Positions 10,778 through 21,643 of a stretch of 64,000 bases of DNA are shown in pieces (position 1 is the first letter of the stretch; each line of letters begins with the position of its first letter). The position numbers and the translations under genes were made by a program. This DNA is from Hexactinellida sp. DTS-2022. Lineage: Eukaryota; Porifera; Hexactinellida. The notes beneath the pieces were generated by a model. That model saw nothing but the letters and a program-made list of their open reading frames with translations. It ran no database searches and was not told the DNA's origin. The stretch spans positions 4,030,001 to 4,094,000 of the forward strand of contig JAPNXP010000007.1 of the NCBI GenBank assembly GCA_028753945.1. Reading direction: 5' to 3'.

Positions 10778-11267
10778 TACTAGCGCGCTTTTTTCCTTGC
10801 TAGGTCGCTTCGCGATCTAGCACCCACACAACAACCGCTTTGCGGTTGTGTGTGCACTCAGCACTTTGTACCTCGTGAATGAGAAACATATTAAGAATTT
10901 TGAGAATAAAATAATTTTCAAATTTTGTATTATCCTGAAGACGTCACATTTTGACAATTAGTCAGCTCATTCGTAATTTTGGGTCTGTAAATTAACGGTA
11001 CCAACATATTGGTATCGTTAATTTACAGAATGTATTAGATGTTCACGTTTTTATTACCCATGTAGTGTGAGTTATGTTTATTAGATTGATTTTCACACTT
11101 TAAAAAAGTGACAATTACATAATAATTCCATGCTAAGTGTTAATTTTCGTTCACGACTTCACCTTCTCCGAGCCAGACCCAAAATACCCCCATATGCCAA
11201 AAATAAGCCCTGAGGCTGTTCTAGTTTCTTCAATAAACTTTGCACATACAAACAATTATACAGTATA
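10778..11267 (+). repeat. Dispersed repeat family A, copy 1 (in Ginger intron 1)
   Basis: The head has CTAGGTCGCTTCGCGA and CAACCGCTTTGCGGTTG; the tail has TACCCCCATATGCC, TTTCTTCAATAAACT and ACATACAAACAATTATAC. The same head-to-tail order appears at 19141, 26268 (inverse) and 61528. No ORF. The class is uncertain; the microsatellite-like tail and structured GC-rich head would fit a SINE- or MITE-like unit. Confidence 0.75.
10985..11028. repeat. 44-nt near-perfect hairpin in repeat A
   Basis: Arms CTGTAAATTAACGGTACCAA and TTGGTATCGTTAATTTACAG pair with one mismatch around a 4-nt CATA loop. Confidence 0.8.
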
Positions 11268-11275
11268 CACACATT

Positions 11276-11433
11276 CAGTGGCGGCGCCAAGGGTGGTCAA
11301 GGGTGGTCTGCTGATCACCCTATCAAAGTGCTTGACCACCCTCCTGACTATACTATATTTGGTGTTTGACCCAAAAATACACATGCTGACCCATGGGTGA
11401 CCACCTAGTGGTGGAGCACACGCGCCGCCACTG
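11276..11433. mobile_element. hAT MITE, CAGTGGCGGCGC ends
   Basis: 158 bp with 12-bp inverted ends CAGTGGCGGCGC and GCGCCGCCACTG, and an exact 8-bp target duplication CACACATT (11268-11275, 11434-11441). It sits at the tail of repeat A inside Ginger intron 1, so it postdates both. Confidence 0.92.
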
Positions 11434-11466
11434 CACACATTACACATATACGTTAATGTACAACTA

Positions 11467-11667
11467 CAGTGGTGTTCACCTAAATAGCAATTACTCTAAT
11501 AGCAAAAATTATATTTACTATATTAGATTGCTCTATTAGCAAGTTATTTTCAGTCCCCAAGCGAGCATTCAATGCATAATGTTCAGTCTGTTCCTCTAAT
11601 AGCTAGTTCGCCTATTAACAAGCAAATTTCGATGCAAAATGCAACTTGCTATTAGGCGACAACATTG
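11467..11667. mobile_element. TA-flanked MITE (family M1, copy 1)
   Basis: Ends CAGTGGTGTTCACC and GGCGACAACATTG with TA on both sides. The interior is built of TCTAATAGCAA and CCTATTAACAAGC. The copy at 25884-26056 shares the words CCCCAAGCGAGCATT and CTTGCTATTAGGCGA. The TA duplication suggests a Tc1/mariner/pogo mobiliser. Confidence 0.85.
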
Positions 11668-13046
11668 TAATTCTATTTTAATAGTCAGTATAGATTATAC
11701 ATTAGAATTCATGCTATGAACTCAAATTTGCGAGTAATTATCATTAGTCATAAGATATTCAATGTATCTCTACGTACAAATATGTATTCCACAATTACTT
11801 TCTAGAGTATGCAGCTACCAAATGGGACAAATGTGTATCGCACATGTCCCCCCAAATCAAAAGTGTCTGAGATACTACATCTCTACCACAATTCGGATCA
11901 TCCAGGGATCAATTCAACAGTTACAAACGTTAGAAGGGAGTATAGTTGGCTGGGAATGTTTGATGAGATAAAACAATTTGTAAGTCATGGTTCTTTTTGG
12001 ATAAATTTTAAGTATGTACCTCTAATCTGTATTGTGAATATATTCTTAATTTATTCCAGATTAAATCTTGTCATATTTGTCAAATGACAGCTCCTATCTC
12101 ATCTAAACCACAGAGGATGCTCCAACCAATTACACCTCCTGAGCAACCATGGCAACATATAGGAATTGACCTCGTATGCAATTTACCTCTGAGCAACTCA
12201 GGATATTTGCATGTTTTAGTTACAGTTTGCTACTTAACCAAATTTGTAGTTGCACGTCCCTTAAAGTCCAAGACTTCTAGAGAAGTAATATCCCAGCTGC
12301 GTGATATTTACTTAGTATTTGGAACCCCCGATATAATACAACACGATCAGGGAAGAGAGTTTATGAGTCATGTAAGTTGTTGCTAGGTTTCTAGAAATTA
12401 GTCTTAAACATAGTAATCTAATTTGATTGATTGAATATGAAGGTATATTAAAATTAAATAAGAATTGTGTAGTAATTGAAACTTGAAATCTTCAGGAATT
12501 TAAGCAATTTCATCAAGAACTCAAGACAGATAATCGAGCAACCACACCATACCATCCTCAGAGTAATGGCCTTGTTGAATCTCACAACAAAATTCTGAAA
12601 ACGTAAGTTCAACCTAACTAAATATAGTAAGATATTATTTAAACTTTAATTACTACATACGTACTTGTTTACTTGTTTCAATTTTAAATTACCACGCGCA
12701 GTAAATTAAATAATCAAATTAATTTTAGGAAACTTGATAAATTTCGAGCGCAATCAGATTCAGAATGGCCAGAGAAACTACCCCATGCATGCCTGGCAGC
12801 CAACACGAATTTCAAAACTGCTATTCAGTCAACACCATTTAGGCTAATGTTTGGTCGGGATTGTAACCCTGTTTATCTTTTTCAATATTGCAAAACAACT
12901 GAAGTGAGTGATGCAGAAGAAGAGCTGCCAATGAATTCGGAACAATCCAGTAGTATATTTGAGACACCTAATGATTCCAATGATGAAAGATGGAAGGAAC
13001 TTGAATCAAATAGGATGGCAGAAAGAGCGGTTGCACGTTCTAATAT

Positions 13047-13673
13047 CAGTGTTTGCCAGAAAAGACCACCCCGGAAAAAACCCCATGGAAAAAACCGGAA
13101 AAAACCGGTTTTTTCCACCCCGGAAAAGGGCACTAAATTTGGAAAAAACCATTTATGACCATATATGGCAACAATGCATGCCCATCTATGGTATGCTTCT
13201 ATATGCAAGAGACAAATTTTCTAATGAGATTCTACACTTCTAGTGCACCGATTGTTAAATTTGGGACTTTTGAGAGTGGGTCACGTCCCTAATGTTAAAC
13301 TATGGTTAGTGGATTAACCACTGAATACACTGATAATAAGTCTGATATACGTATATGATATGTTTACTAATACGAAGTACCAAAGGTGCTAGGTGAACGC
13401 TGATAAGTGTGGTATACAGGAATTCTTCGATACCAAATAATCATTTAAAAGTAATCTGACCATATGAAAGATATCAAATTGTGGAATATGCATTTACTTA
13501 CTATAGACAGTAAAATAGTAACCGCACTGTCACCGAAATATATTAATCATGCGTGGGCCAGTAAATAGAAAAAGGCAGAAAAGTCCAGAAAAGGGCGGTT
13601 TTTTCCGGAAAAAACCGGTTTTTTCCACCTGCCCCGGTCTTTTCTAGAAAAGGGCGGTTTTTTCCGAACACTG
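13047..13673. mobile_element. hAT MITE inserted in Ginger exon 5
   Basis: Ends CAGTGTTTGCCAGAAAA and TTTTTTCCGAACACTG, with 8-bp target duplication TCTAATAT (13039-13046, 13674-13681). The subterminal regions are packed with GGAAAAAACCGG and CCGGTTTTTTCC palindromes. 627 bp, no ORF. It interrupts the Ginger coding exon, so this Ginger copy was still recognisably coding when hit. Confidence 0.92.
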
Positions 13674-14358
13674 TCTAATATCCTAATTGAACAAAAACGA
13701 CAAAAGAATATCTACGATGCAAAAGTTCAGAATAACAGGTAAATCAGATATCTTAATTACTAAGTGATATAATACTTTTTTGAAATAATTCCATACTTAG
13801 ATCTGAAATCGATCGTTCGGATTTCATACTAGTACGAAATGTTTGTAAGGATAAGAAACTACCTGGTACTAAGTCACAAGCTAAATATCTCGGACCTTAT
13901 CAAGTTAGGCGAACAACTAAAGGGAATGTAGTAGTTGAAACAGAAAGAAAGAAACAAAAAAATATCCCATTTCATTTGACTAAGAAATATTTTCACCGAG
14001 ATACTCAGGTATGTGCTAGTTGAAAATTCATATTTCTTTGCTATATATGTTACTACTGTTTTCAATAGAAACAACGAAGTCCAATTGAAATGCATCCTCA
14101 AATATCCATAACCAGTACTCTTTCCTCAAGAAAAAGAAGCAAGTCACCTGTATTAGAAAATTCAAAGCATTCAAAGGTAAATTTGTGTAAAAACTATTAA
14201 TGATGTAAGGGATAACTTATTGACATGGTAACTTGGTTTTGTTAGGTTGTGCAACAAGAGGATGAAGAATTTATTACAATTGAAGATCAATGTAAGTTCA
14301 ATTGGTAAACGCCTTGTTGTTAACTCATAAATGTGAAGGTTTAATATGTTATTAATAG

Positions 14359-15653
14359 ATGAGATGCATACAGGAAATCTACTACATTTAGGAGCAACTG
14401 AAGAAATATTTGAAGATATTTATGCTACCAAAGATGGAAGAAGTTACAAGGAACTCCTAAGCTCTCTGAAAGTTCAAGTACTTGATGCATTATCAAGCAA
14501 TAAGTTCCTATCTGATTTACACAAAACTCTTGACGAGAAATCGAAACATATGCGCTTTCGAGACTTGTTTGCATATTTTCCAGACACTTCTCTCCCATTC
14601 TGGCTGAAAGAAGAGGTCGCGATTTTCACAACAGATATTTACAGTGAGTATTTAGAAAAAACTGGAATGTTGCTCGACAAAGAGAGAAAAAGGAATTATC
14701 CTTTAAATGTTCTTTTACCGGTTCTGCTTCAAATAATAGAAGAATCGCTAGTCCATACTATCGATTTAGATTCCCAAGATGAAAAAAAAACTGAACGAAT
14801 ATCCATAGATTCCCGATATACTGATATAGTTATTACTGACAACACCGCTTCCGACAAAGAACACCTCTGTCCTTCATGGGGAGGAAGTTTTGATGGTATC
14901 GACCAAATTAATACATGTTCAGTTGATAATATACTTGCATTGTTGAGTCTACATCATAATAATATAAAAACAGCAATAAACCTGGGAGGACACACAAACG
15001 AACGTCTATCCAATTTTATCCTTCTTGTTAATCGTCAAGAATTCGCTCAATTACATGATCAAATTGCCAAAGAAACTAATATCAAGTGTAACCTAAATTG
15101 TTTTGATTTCTTTGGATCAGAAGCTACCCTTATTAATTTACTGAGAAAAATTGATCTTACTAACGATGTATACATGGAAACTATTAAATGTTCCAGCTGT
15201 AATAAGAAATTTACAACTTCTATTCAACTTGGAAGCATTGGTTCCATAATCAGTAACATACAGCTGACGATTCAAGCCCGGATGCAACCCATTAAGTGCA
15301 AAGCATGCAACTCAACAAACTCAAATCTCGAGATGCTTGAAGGGTATTTTAAAACAGTTCCACCTATTCTCACATTTGAAATTGGTCACCTTCCAGAGCC
15401 TATTCGACAGCTAACTGCAAACAATATAGATGAGTCGATATTCATACCTCATCGTAAGAAAAATCTCTGTTACAAATTAGCAGGATATACAATCTCAATA
15501 AAAGACCACTTTTACTTGCTCGTGGAATTGAATGGGACCTGGTACAAGTATGATGGCATCCGATCACCAAAAATAATAACATGGGATTCACTTAGTATTT
15601 ATGGAATAATTAATTCAATTTTTTACATCTTAGTGCAAGTACTTATACTTTAG
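14359..15653 (+). CDS. USP/USPL1-like cysteine peptidase exon of the Ginger element
   Basis: This is the last Ginger exon, about 430 codons, entirely open, entered through an AG acceptor at 14357-14358. The peptidase part starts near residue 175: CPSWGGSFDG, then INTCSVDNILALL with the presumed catalytic Cys. There follow CSSCNKKF and CKACNSTNSN, a two-CxxC zinc-ribbon like that of the USPL1 (peptidase C98) and USP folds; VPPILTFEIGHLP; and LAGYTISIKDHFYLLVEL with the presumed catalytic His, followed by WYKYDGI. The order Cys box, CxxC...CxxC, PPILTFEIG, HF and YDG matches USPL1-type SUMO isopeptidases and USPs. Substrate (SUMO or ubiquitin) cannot be told from sequence. Ginger elements with OTU or Ulp1 peptidases are described; I know of no standard description of this type. 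A separate peptide or a fusion are both possible, but phase continuity supports fusion. Confidence 0.8.
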
Positions 15654-15762
15654 TGTGATATATTTATTATTTCATGTTATAGGAACATGACTTAATATGT
15701 TGAATATTTTGTTATTTAGGAACATTCGGGTTTTCGCTTGTATTAATTAACTGAAAAACTGT

Positions 15763-16062
15763 GTTGCAACTTGCAACTATAACTTTTAGATTTAGAATGT
15801 AACTGTTATGTAACTGTCATATTCGAGAGCTCACTCAAAGAGTTAATTATGTTCAGGAATATCTAATTGTCAAGTAATTCAACTAGTTAGGTATGTTGTG
15901 AATAAATAGTAGAAATGGTATAAAGAAAATAAAAATATCCATGGTGGGGGTGATTTTTTCACGGGAGTGCAATTCATTACAACAGCTATGTTAGCTATGT
16001 TGATAGTACGAATATCCATGGTGGGGGGGTATTGTTCACGGGGGGCATTTTTTCACGCAACA
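15763..16062 (-). repeat. Right inverted end of the Ginger element
   Basis: The inverse partner of 10188-10472, ending CACGCAACA before the GGCC target duplication. A short extra stretch (AGCTATGTTAGCTATGTTGA near 15983) is the main length difference between the arms. Confidence 0.9.
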
Positions 16063-16264
16063 GGCCTTATATAAACTAGGATTGCCGTTTAAAATAACTA
16101 CATGGATAATTCAAAACAGCTCGATATTCGACAAGGGTTCAATCATATTTTGGCTTTTGTCTGCCAGACTATGACTGATAATAATGAACATAAACTAATT
16201 TCTCCAATAAATCAAGGATCAATAGTGAATTGGCTTTACTTGTTTTTAGAAATCCTCAGAAACT

Positions 16265-17090
16265 TCAGGACTTTGATACTATAATGTACCTACATATTCT
16301 TTTGAGTATTGGGCTTCTTTTAAGGCTAATGTGACGAAGTTGGTTACTTTTGGCATGTAACAAAGATAACTGATCTACAGTCAGACGAGAAGACGAATAA
16401 TCACTAATGCCATGGGCCTGGCCAGCTTTCTTAGAACGCCATGACTTGACTATATGGTTTCTTCTAACAAACACCACATACCGCCAAACTGAGTCAATTC
16501 ATCCACGAAATCTGAGAGATGCTGATAAATATGTAACATCATTGTTGGCTGAAACCAGAAACATCATAGAGAATCGCTAGTTTTTCAACAGCGTCTCTTA
16601 CATAGAAATACCAATTATTGTCAGGTTCTCTGCAAGCCAAAATATCTTTGATATCTGCCCATAGTGAGATAATTTCAGGTACATGATGTTGATCCGTGCT
16701 CTGATCCATGGTGCATTATCTATATGTCACATCTTTACCATTAAAGCACAAAACATTTGTTTTCTTGAAGTGGAACTACCTACAGGCTTGCATGGGTACA
16801 ATTTATATGTAGTTGCGACAAATGCCTCAAATTAGTCATTAGAAATATGGCTTGGAGTGGGATTAGTAACTTGTCTACACAAACCCATTCCACATAGTCC
16901 AGCGGCATAGCTATAAGATTTCAATAGATTGTTCATTTTTTTGATAAAAGCACCAAAAGTTTGTACACATGTACTTTGATGTAATGCGAACATTATTGGA
17001 TATTGAGACAATTGAAAGAGTGTCTATATCGGCCATAACAGCTCGCCAAAGTAACCACGTCCGATAGTGTTCGCCGGACATCTAAAAATC
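16265..17090 (-). pseudogene. Decayed coding block, family not recognised
   Basis: Minus strand, read from high to low coordinates. Protein-like stretches follow in order: HYRTWLLWRAVMADIDTLS, then KKMNNLLKSYSYAAGLCGMG, TNPTPSHISND, FVATTYKLYPCKPVGSSTSR, TDQHHVPEIISLWADIKDIL, ACREPDNNWYFYVRDAVEKL, YLSASLRFRG and WRYVVFVRRNHIVKSWR. The open tail covers 16265-16477. Amino-acid composition is balanced, unlike chance AT-rich frames, and the order is consistent with one gene. I do not recognise the family; it may be a transposon, virus-derived or host relic. It is broken in several places and lies directly right of the Ginger element. Confidence 0.45.
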
Positions 17091-19140
17091 CATCAAAAAT
17101 CTGTTGTTAACATTAAGAGATCATATCCTAAACAATTGGGACAATTGGGACTAGATTAGGTGTTCACAATTCACAATTTGAGTCCGATTTTCGAGTTGTT
17201 CATTTATTGAAGGTGTTCACTTTTGGAGGTTTTACTGTATTAACATTTAATTCTTTAGAAAATTGTAATCGAATCAATAAATACATTCAATAGGATTTTG
17301 GGAATAATAAATGGATCATCAAAATTCTAGAATGGGTTAAGATATAAAATACTGAACCAATTCCTTGGATCTCTTTAGCTGTATTTATAAAGCGAAGCAG
17401 TAACGAAATATCATGCATAGAATACAATATGACACACGAGAATGGCAGTCAAGCAGCCTGGCAAAGTCAGAACTTTTATATAAAAAATATATAAACACAA
17501 AATAGAAACTGTGCCTAAAGTTTGACCAAACAAATTTATGCAGAATACTTCAAATGTACAATAGTCACTAATAATACTAGAAGAAACAGTAACTACCGAT
17601 ATACTCGAATATTAGCCAAGGAAGGGATGGGGGGAGGGCCAATGAAGGGCCTCGAAGGGTTCCGAACCCCCCTTCGATAACTCTCAAAGTCAATGCACTC
17701 GTGACAGTACAGTACCTGTAACAAATTAACGAATCTTTCTTTTGTTGGCCTGGAGTCAAAACGAGATAATACTAATCTACCGTAGAGTATATATCTAGAG
17801 TAGCCAAAAAATTCCCCCTTCCCCTTAAAGACGCTCGCTACATACGCTTTATTTATTGGGGCCTCATTTTGAACTTTTATGGTCCCCCCAAATAGCCAAT
17901 AAAATGTATTACCGTAGCCCGGAGTAAACAACTTTATATAATATAAGCCTCAAAACGATTATGAACCGACTAGAATAAATAAATTGTAATAACATGTGAA
18001 ATTCTCGAAAATCCATAATTTTTAATCCAAAATATGGCCAAAACCAGTGCCTTCAAAAACTTTGAGGAAAGCTGAGCGTAAAATCGAGCAATGTTAACCA
18101 TTACTCCCATTACTCACCAATGTTAGTCATACTCACGGGACAGAGTATCACGAGATTGCATATTGAACCAGTGGTCTGCGAGGTCCCTGGGTAGTGACCC
18201 AATTGGCCCTAGGAGCACGTGCGCCACGGAGGGCCTAGCCACACCAAGATTTTAGGTAACCACATAAATATTCTGGGACTACATTGAAGTCACCCAATAC
18301 AATAGTTACGGCAATAGTGGCATATGTGCGACATTAATGGTATAGTTCGGTATAAGGCGGCAATAATGGAGCATAGGTGCAGCATAGGTGAGTAACTTCT
18401 AACAGAGAGTAAAAGAGTGTTCAAAGGAAAAAATAATAATTGGTGTTCTTAAGTTAATATTGTGAAAACACTTTGCTGCAACAATAATAATTCGCTGGCT
18501 ACAGACATGGCCCGGTCAGTGATTTATCCCTGTGAACGACACATACCAACTCCAGAAGGTTGTTGCTGGATTCTAGTGGAAAATATTAATGTTCATTATG
18601 GCCTCCAAGAACTGCAGTGAACTTGTTAAATATAGCTGCAAGAGTCAGAGAGAATGTGACGCCTAGATATGCCTTCAGCGAATATTTCTGACGTTGGCAG
18701 TTAATAATTGCGAAGATGAGCGTTCTTTCTATTACATAGAAGGATTAATTATGAAATTCAAAGACGTCTGGGCAAACTATCTCACATAGAAAATGATTCC
18801 AAACATGTAAAAAACTAGATTTAAATGACTTAGCAAGGAAGAGACTTCTATAAGTAAATTGCTCACTTTGCTATACGCATTTTTGGATAACATAAATGCT
18901 AGTTTAATATATATATATATATACTACTAAACATAGAGATTTATATACTGTACATATATGTACAGAAAAGTCCCAAAATTTCAAAGAATATTTTTAAGTG
19001 TGTGTATGGTGCATTACTGGGCAAAAGTCTTTATATAACACTTCTATTTTGTCTAGGCAAAGCCCTCGATTTTTTAAAAAGTTTCCCTGAATCTCCGATT
19101 TAAAGACAATTTAACGATTTCGGGAAAGTTTTGTATAAAT
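17091..19140. other. 2 kb unassigned
   Basis: No element ends, tandem array or protein family was recognised. It contains a short (AT)n run with TGTACATATATGTACA at about 18910-18965. The minus-strand frames near 17577-17931 are proline- and glycine-poor patchworks without family resemblance and are not called. Confidence 0.4.
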
Positions 19141-19595
19141 AAATACTAGTGCGCGTCGCTTCGCAGCAGATCACAACGACACACCAACCACTTAGAGGTT
19201 GGTGTTTGGTTTATACTTCTAACATTGATTATTTAGCGTAAATAGGCCTAAATAGTTTAGTGATTAAGTCATCATGAGACAATGAGCGGGTATATTGGCA
19301 ATCTGGTGTGACCAAGGTGTCCACATCATTAATGTGCCTGTTCTATTAAATTTTTATTTTTTTCTCTTAGAGGGTGCAAATTATGTGCGAGTAAAATAAT
19401 TTGCATGCTTCACAAAATGTGAGAAATACGTGATAACAGTTTGAGGTGTGTGAAATTTCGAGTGGAACCTCAACTTGTTGTCAGAGGCCAAAGGATACCC
19501 CCATATCCCAAAATCAGATTTGGAAACCGTACAGTTTCTTCAATCTACTCGGAACATACAAACAAATATATACATATATGCCAATATTACACCAA
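19141..19595 (+). repeat. Dispersed repeat family A, copy 2
   Basis: Head GTGCGCGTCGCTTCGCAG with a CACCAACC...GGTTGGTG hairpin near 19180-19205, middle AATAGGCCTAAATAG, tail CAATCTACTCGGAACATAC and ACAAATATATAC. Shared order with 61528-61990. Confidence 0.8.
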
Positions 19596-19639
19596 CTCTG
19601 CACAAAGTCCTCGCTCACTCTTGTGAATTAATACGAGAT

Positions 19640-19935
19640 TGTAACACTCCCATGGTTTAAAAGATTATTCTGAAGAAGCTGTGGAAGCATGCAATAAATT
19701 GATCAGAAAGTATCGTGAGCATTTGGCCAGAAAACAATCTTTTTTTCTTAATACCCGTGATATATTTGTTCGTCTATTATGTGGTAGCGATCCAGTCCTC
19801 AATACATTCAGAAAAACCTACAAAAATTGTGGTGGTACTGATAGTTGCTGCAAAGAAATATCGACGACTAGTCCATCCATGACTAGTCAAGATGAGATAT
19901 TTGCAAAGTTAACATCAGTTGACTTGATTATTTAG
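19640..19935 (+). pseudogene. C-terminal fragment of a transposon-derived protein, class uncertain
   Basis: An open frame runs from about 19665. It reads EEAVEACNKLIRKYREHLAR and then RDIFVRLLCGSDPVLNTFRK before ending in a Cys-rich tail with stop at 19933-19935. The pattern SEEA-x-E-x-x-NK, R-x-R-x-x-x-ARK, D-x-x-x-RLL-x-x-SDP resembles C-terminal ends of uncharacterised transposase-like proteins found in many invertebrates (family memory, not searched). The upstream part of the gene is missing. It lies just after a repeat A copy. Confidence 0.5.
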
Positions 19936-20680
19936 TGTATGTAAACTAACTAATTTTAAATTTCTTACCCATGGTCAATACTATTGATAACAATCATGGG
20001 TGACTATTAAAAATTCTTAACCAACCAAAACATTTGTTTTCAATGATATTCCATTCGAACGTCCAGAACTACATCTAGGAGTTAATAGATATTACTTTTG
20101 ATGATTCCATTCAATTTCTAGCTACCAATAACCTATAGGTCAATAACACTTGAAATGTGGGTACCTGCTACGGAAATGCCTATTTCCACTTACTACCTTA
20201 AAAATTCCCACTGTGATATATATACTCAGCATAGGTAAATGTAGCCTACTCACGGAATTTAACCATAGATAACTGTCTTACATGGAGAATAAAACAATAT
20301 ACATGTATAGCATATAAATTTACCTGACATTAAATGGATTTTAAGAAGATTACAGAAATAGAGGTGGGTATGGTGATAATTGCCGCACTTACAACAAATT
20401 AACTGTATACGAAAACGATACATAGTATAAAATATGTATTTTAAGATTGTAACTTTTCTAGTTTCCTCTTTGATCCACCGTGAAATCTTTCCAATTCCTT
20501 TTAGAGTTTAAATTGCAAACTTTATTCTTCAATAAACAATTGCTAGCGGCAGAGTATTTTGCTGAGGTAAGAAATGAGTGGTGTTTGACAACTAGAGCAT
20601 TCAAATCTCCAGAAATCAAAACTCTCAATTTCTATACTCGAAATTGAGAGTTTGATAAGTACATATACCTAGTATTACTG
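19936..20680. other. Unassigned; contains a short hairpin
   Basis: A 14-bp perfect inverted pair, AAACTCTCAATTTC and GAAATTGAGAGTTT, occurs at about 20619-20652. Otherwise nothing is recognised. Confidence 0.4.
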
Positions 20681-21479
20681 GTAGCAGTAACAAATTGTTT
20701 CATCAGGCAATTAGCCTGTTCAAGTCTAAAAAGGATCTTCCATTTGTTATGATTGCATTTATAGCTTCATCAGAGGGATATTTAAGTCCTCCTCGGTCCG
20801 CTATGTGAATTAGATTCAAGTCAGAATCTACACACACCAGGGAAAAGATTTAATCGTGTGTGAGCAAAGACACACAGTCATAATATATTGAAGTGGTGGA
20901 ATTGTAAAAAACTTTCTTCGAATATAATCTTGACTTGCAAATACTGTGTATAGCATATCCAGCAATGAAATTCAAGGACTGGCGAATTTCTGTCATCTGT
21001 GAAAAATCGAATTTTGGTGCAAGAGCCAAAGGAACACTTTGTCTTTCAAGAACTGATGGCCAAACAACTTTGGAAGTTAATTTATGAGCTATCTTAGCAG
21101 TTGAATAATGCCTGGACTTGTAAATATTCCTCAGAATTTTGACTGAAAGGAGATAAGAAAAATTTAACTAAAGTAATGATCAATATGCAAAGGTCAAGGT
21201 TATATTGGTATCCTTTCGATTTATCCAATTATTACGGATACACTTCACTATGTCAACTGGGTAAAATATCAAGAAAATTGAACTAGTAGGGTTTGATGGG
21301 GTCTGATTGGCAAGTTAGCTGTAAACTTGCACTACCAGCTAGAGACTTGAATAAACTCACATTTAATTGATAATCGTCTGTGCAAATCACTCTACCTTAA
21401 GACCACACTTCACGATGTCAATAATAACTTGCCTTACAACTGGAAGTAAGTCAGAAGATTTTGCATTACAACATGGAAG

Positions 21480-21535
21480 AAGTTACAAGCCTTTTCAAAT
21501 AGTTTCTGACAACTATTTGAAAAGGCTTGTAACTT
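21480..21535. repeat. Perfect 25-bp-arm hairpin
   Basis: Arm 21480-21504 (AAGTTACAAGCC...ATAGTT) is the exact inverse of 21511-21535, with a 6-nt TCTGAC loop. It lies inside the P-element fossil, where such a perfect arm pair is not expected from coding sequence. Probably a templated-repair inversion duplication. Confidence 0.95.
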
Positions 21536-21643
21536 GAAAAGCTTAGACAGTCTTAGCTGAATGAGAATCAATGAACAGTTTTCTGAGGGTGCTTAATAGG
21601 TTTGTATGAAAGAGGAACAAATATTTTATCCCTCTTATAAGTA

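Larger units (their letters stand above)
10594..15653 (+). pseudogene. Ginger transposase gene: HHCC finger, rve integrase, GPY/F-like tail, USPL1-like peptidase
   Basis: Exons inferred from GT-AG borders and continuous phase: 10594-10758, 11806-11979, 12060-12371, 12496-12602, 12729-13738 (interrupted by a MITE at 13047-13673), 13801-14008, 14069-14176, 14246-14291, 14359-15653. Exon 1 encodes a charged leader ending in LYR. Exons 2-3 give an HHCC zinc finger (HLYHNSDHPG, then CHICQ). Exon 3 carries the first catalytic Asp in HIGIDLVCNLP and the second in IQHDQGREF. Exon 4 has the catalytic Glu in PQSNGLVESHNK, completing the DDE integrase core. Exon 5 has FRLMFGRD. Exon 6 has KYLGPYQVRRT, a GPY/F-like C-terminal domain. 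Exon 9 is the peptidase. The enzyme would cut and join element ends in the nucleus. The only interruption seen is the MITE. Confidence 0.85.
10188..16062 (+). mobile_element. Ginger-type DNA transposon with integrase and USPL1-like peptidase
   Basis: Ends are TGTTGCGTGAAAAAATG and CATTTTTTCACGCAACA, flanked by GGCC on both sides (10184-10187, 16063-16066). A TGTNR start and 4-bp target duplications are the published hallmarks of Ginger1 elements (Bao, Kapitonov and Jurka). The inverted ends extend about 285-300 bp (10188-10472 and 15763-16062) and match nearly base for base. The interior holds one nine-exon gene on the plus strand. Later insertions: a dispersed repeat and two MITEs in intron 1, and a hAT MITE in exon 5. 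It has no gag, reverse transcriptase or LTRs, so it is a DNA transposon and not an LTR element. It looks young; I see one clear break, the exon 5 insertion. Confidence 0.9.

Noticed and set aside
12060-12602. Gypsy-type retrotransposon suggested by the integrase
   Set aside because: No LTRs, gag or reverse transcriptase; inverted ends, a TGTTG start and a 4-bp duplication identify a Ginger-type DNA transposon.
17577-17931. Minus-strand frame of 112 codons
   Set aside because: No domain resemblance, overlapping frames of similar length, and low-complexity content; not supportable as a gene.
19150-19210. CGCTTCGCG-containing hairpins as possible tRNA or structured RNA genes
   Set aside because: No cloverleaf or internal promoter boxes could be read, and the same hairpins recur as the head of repeat family A.
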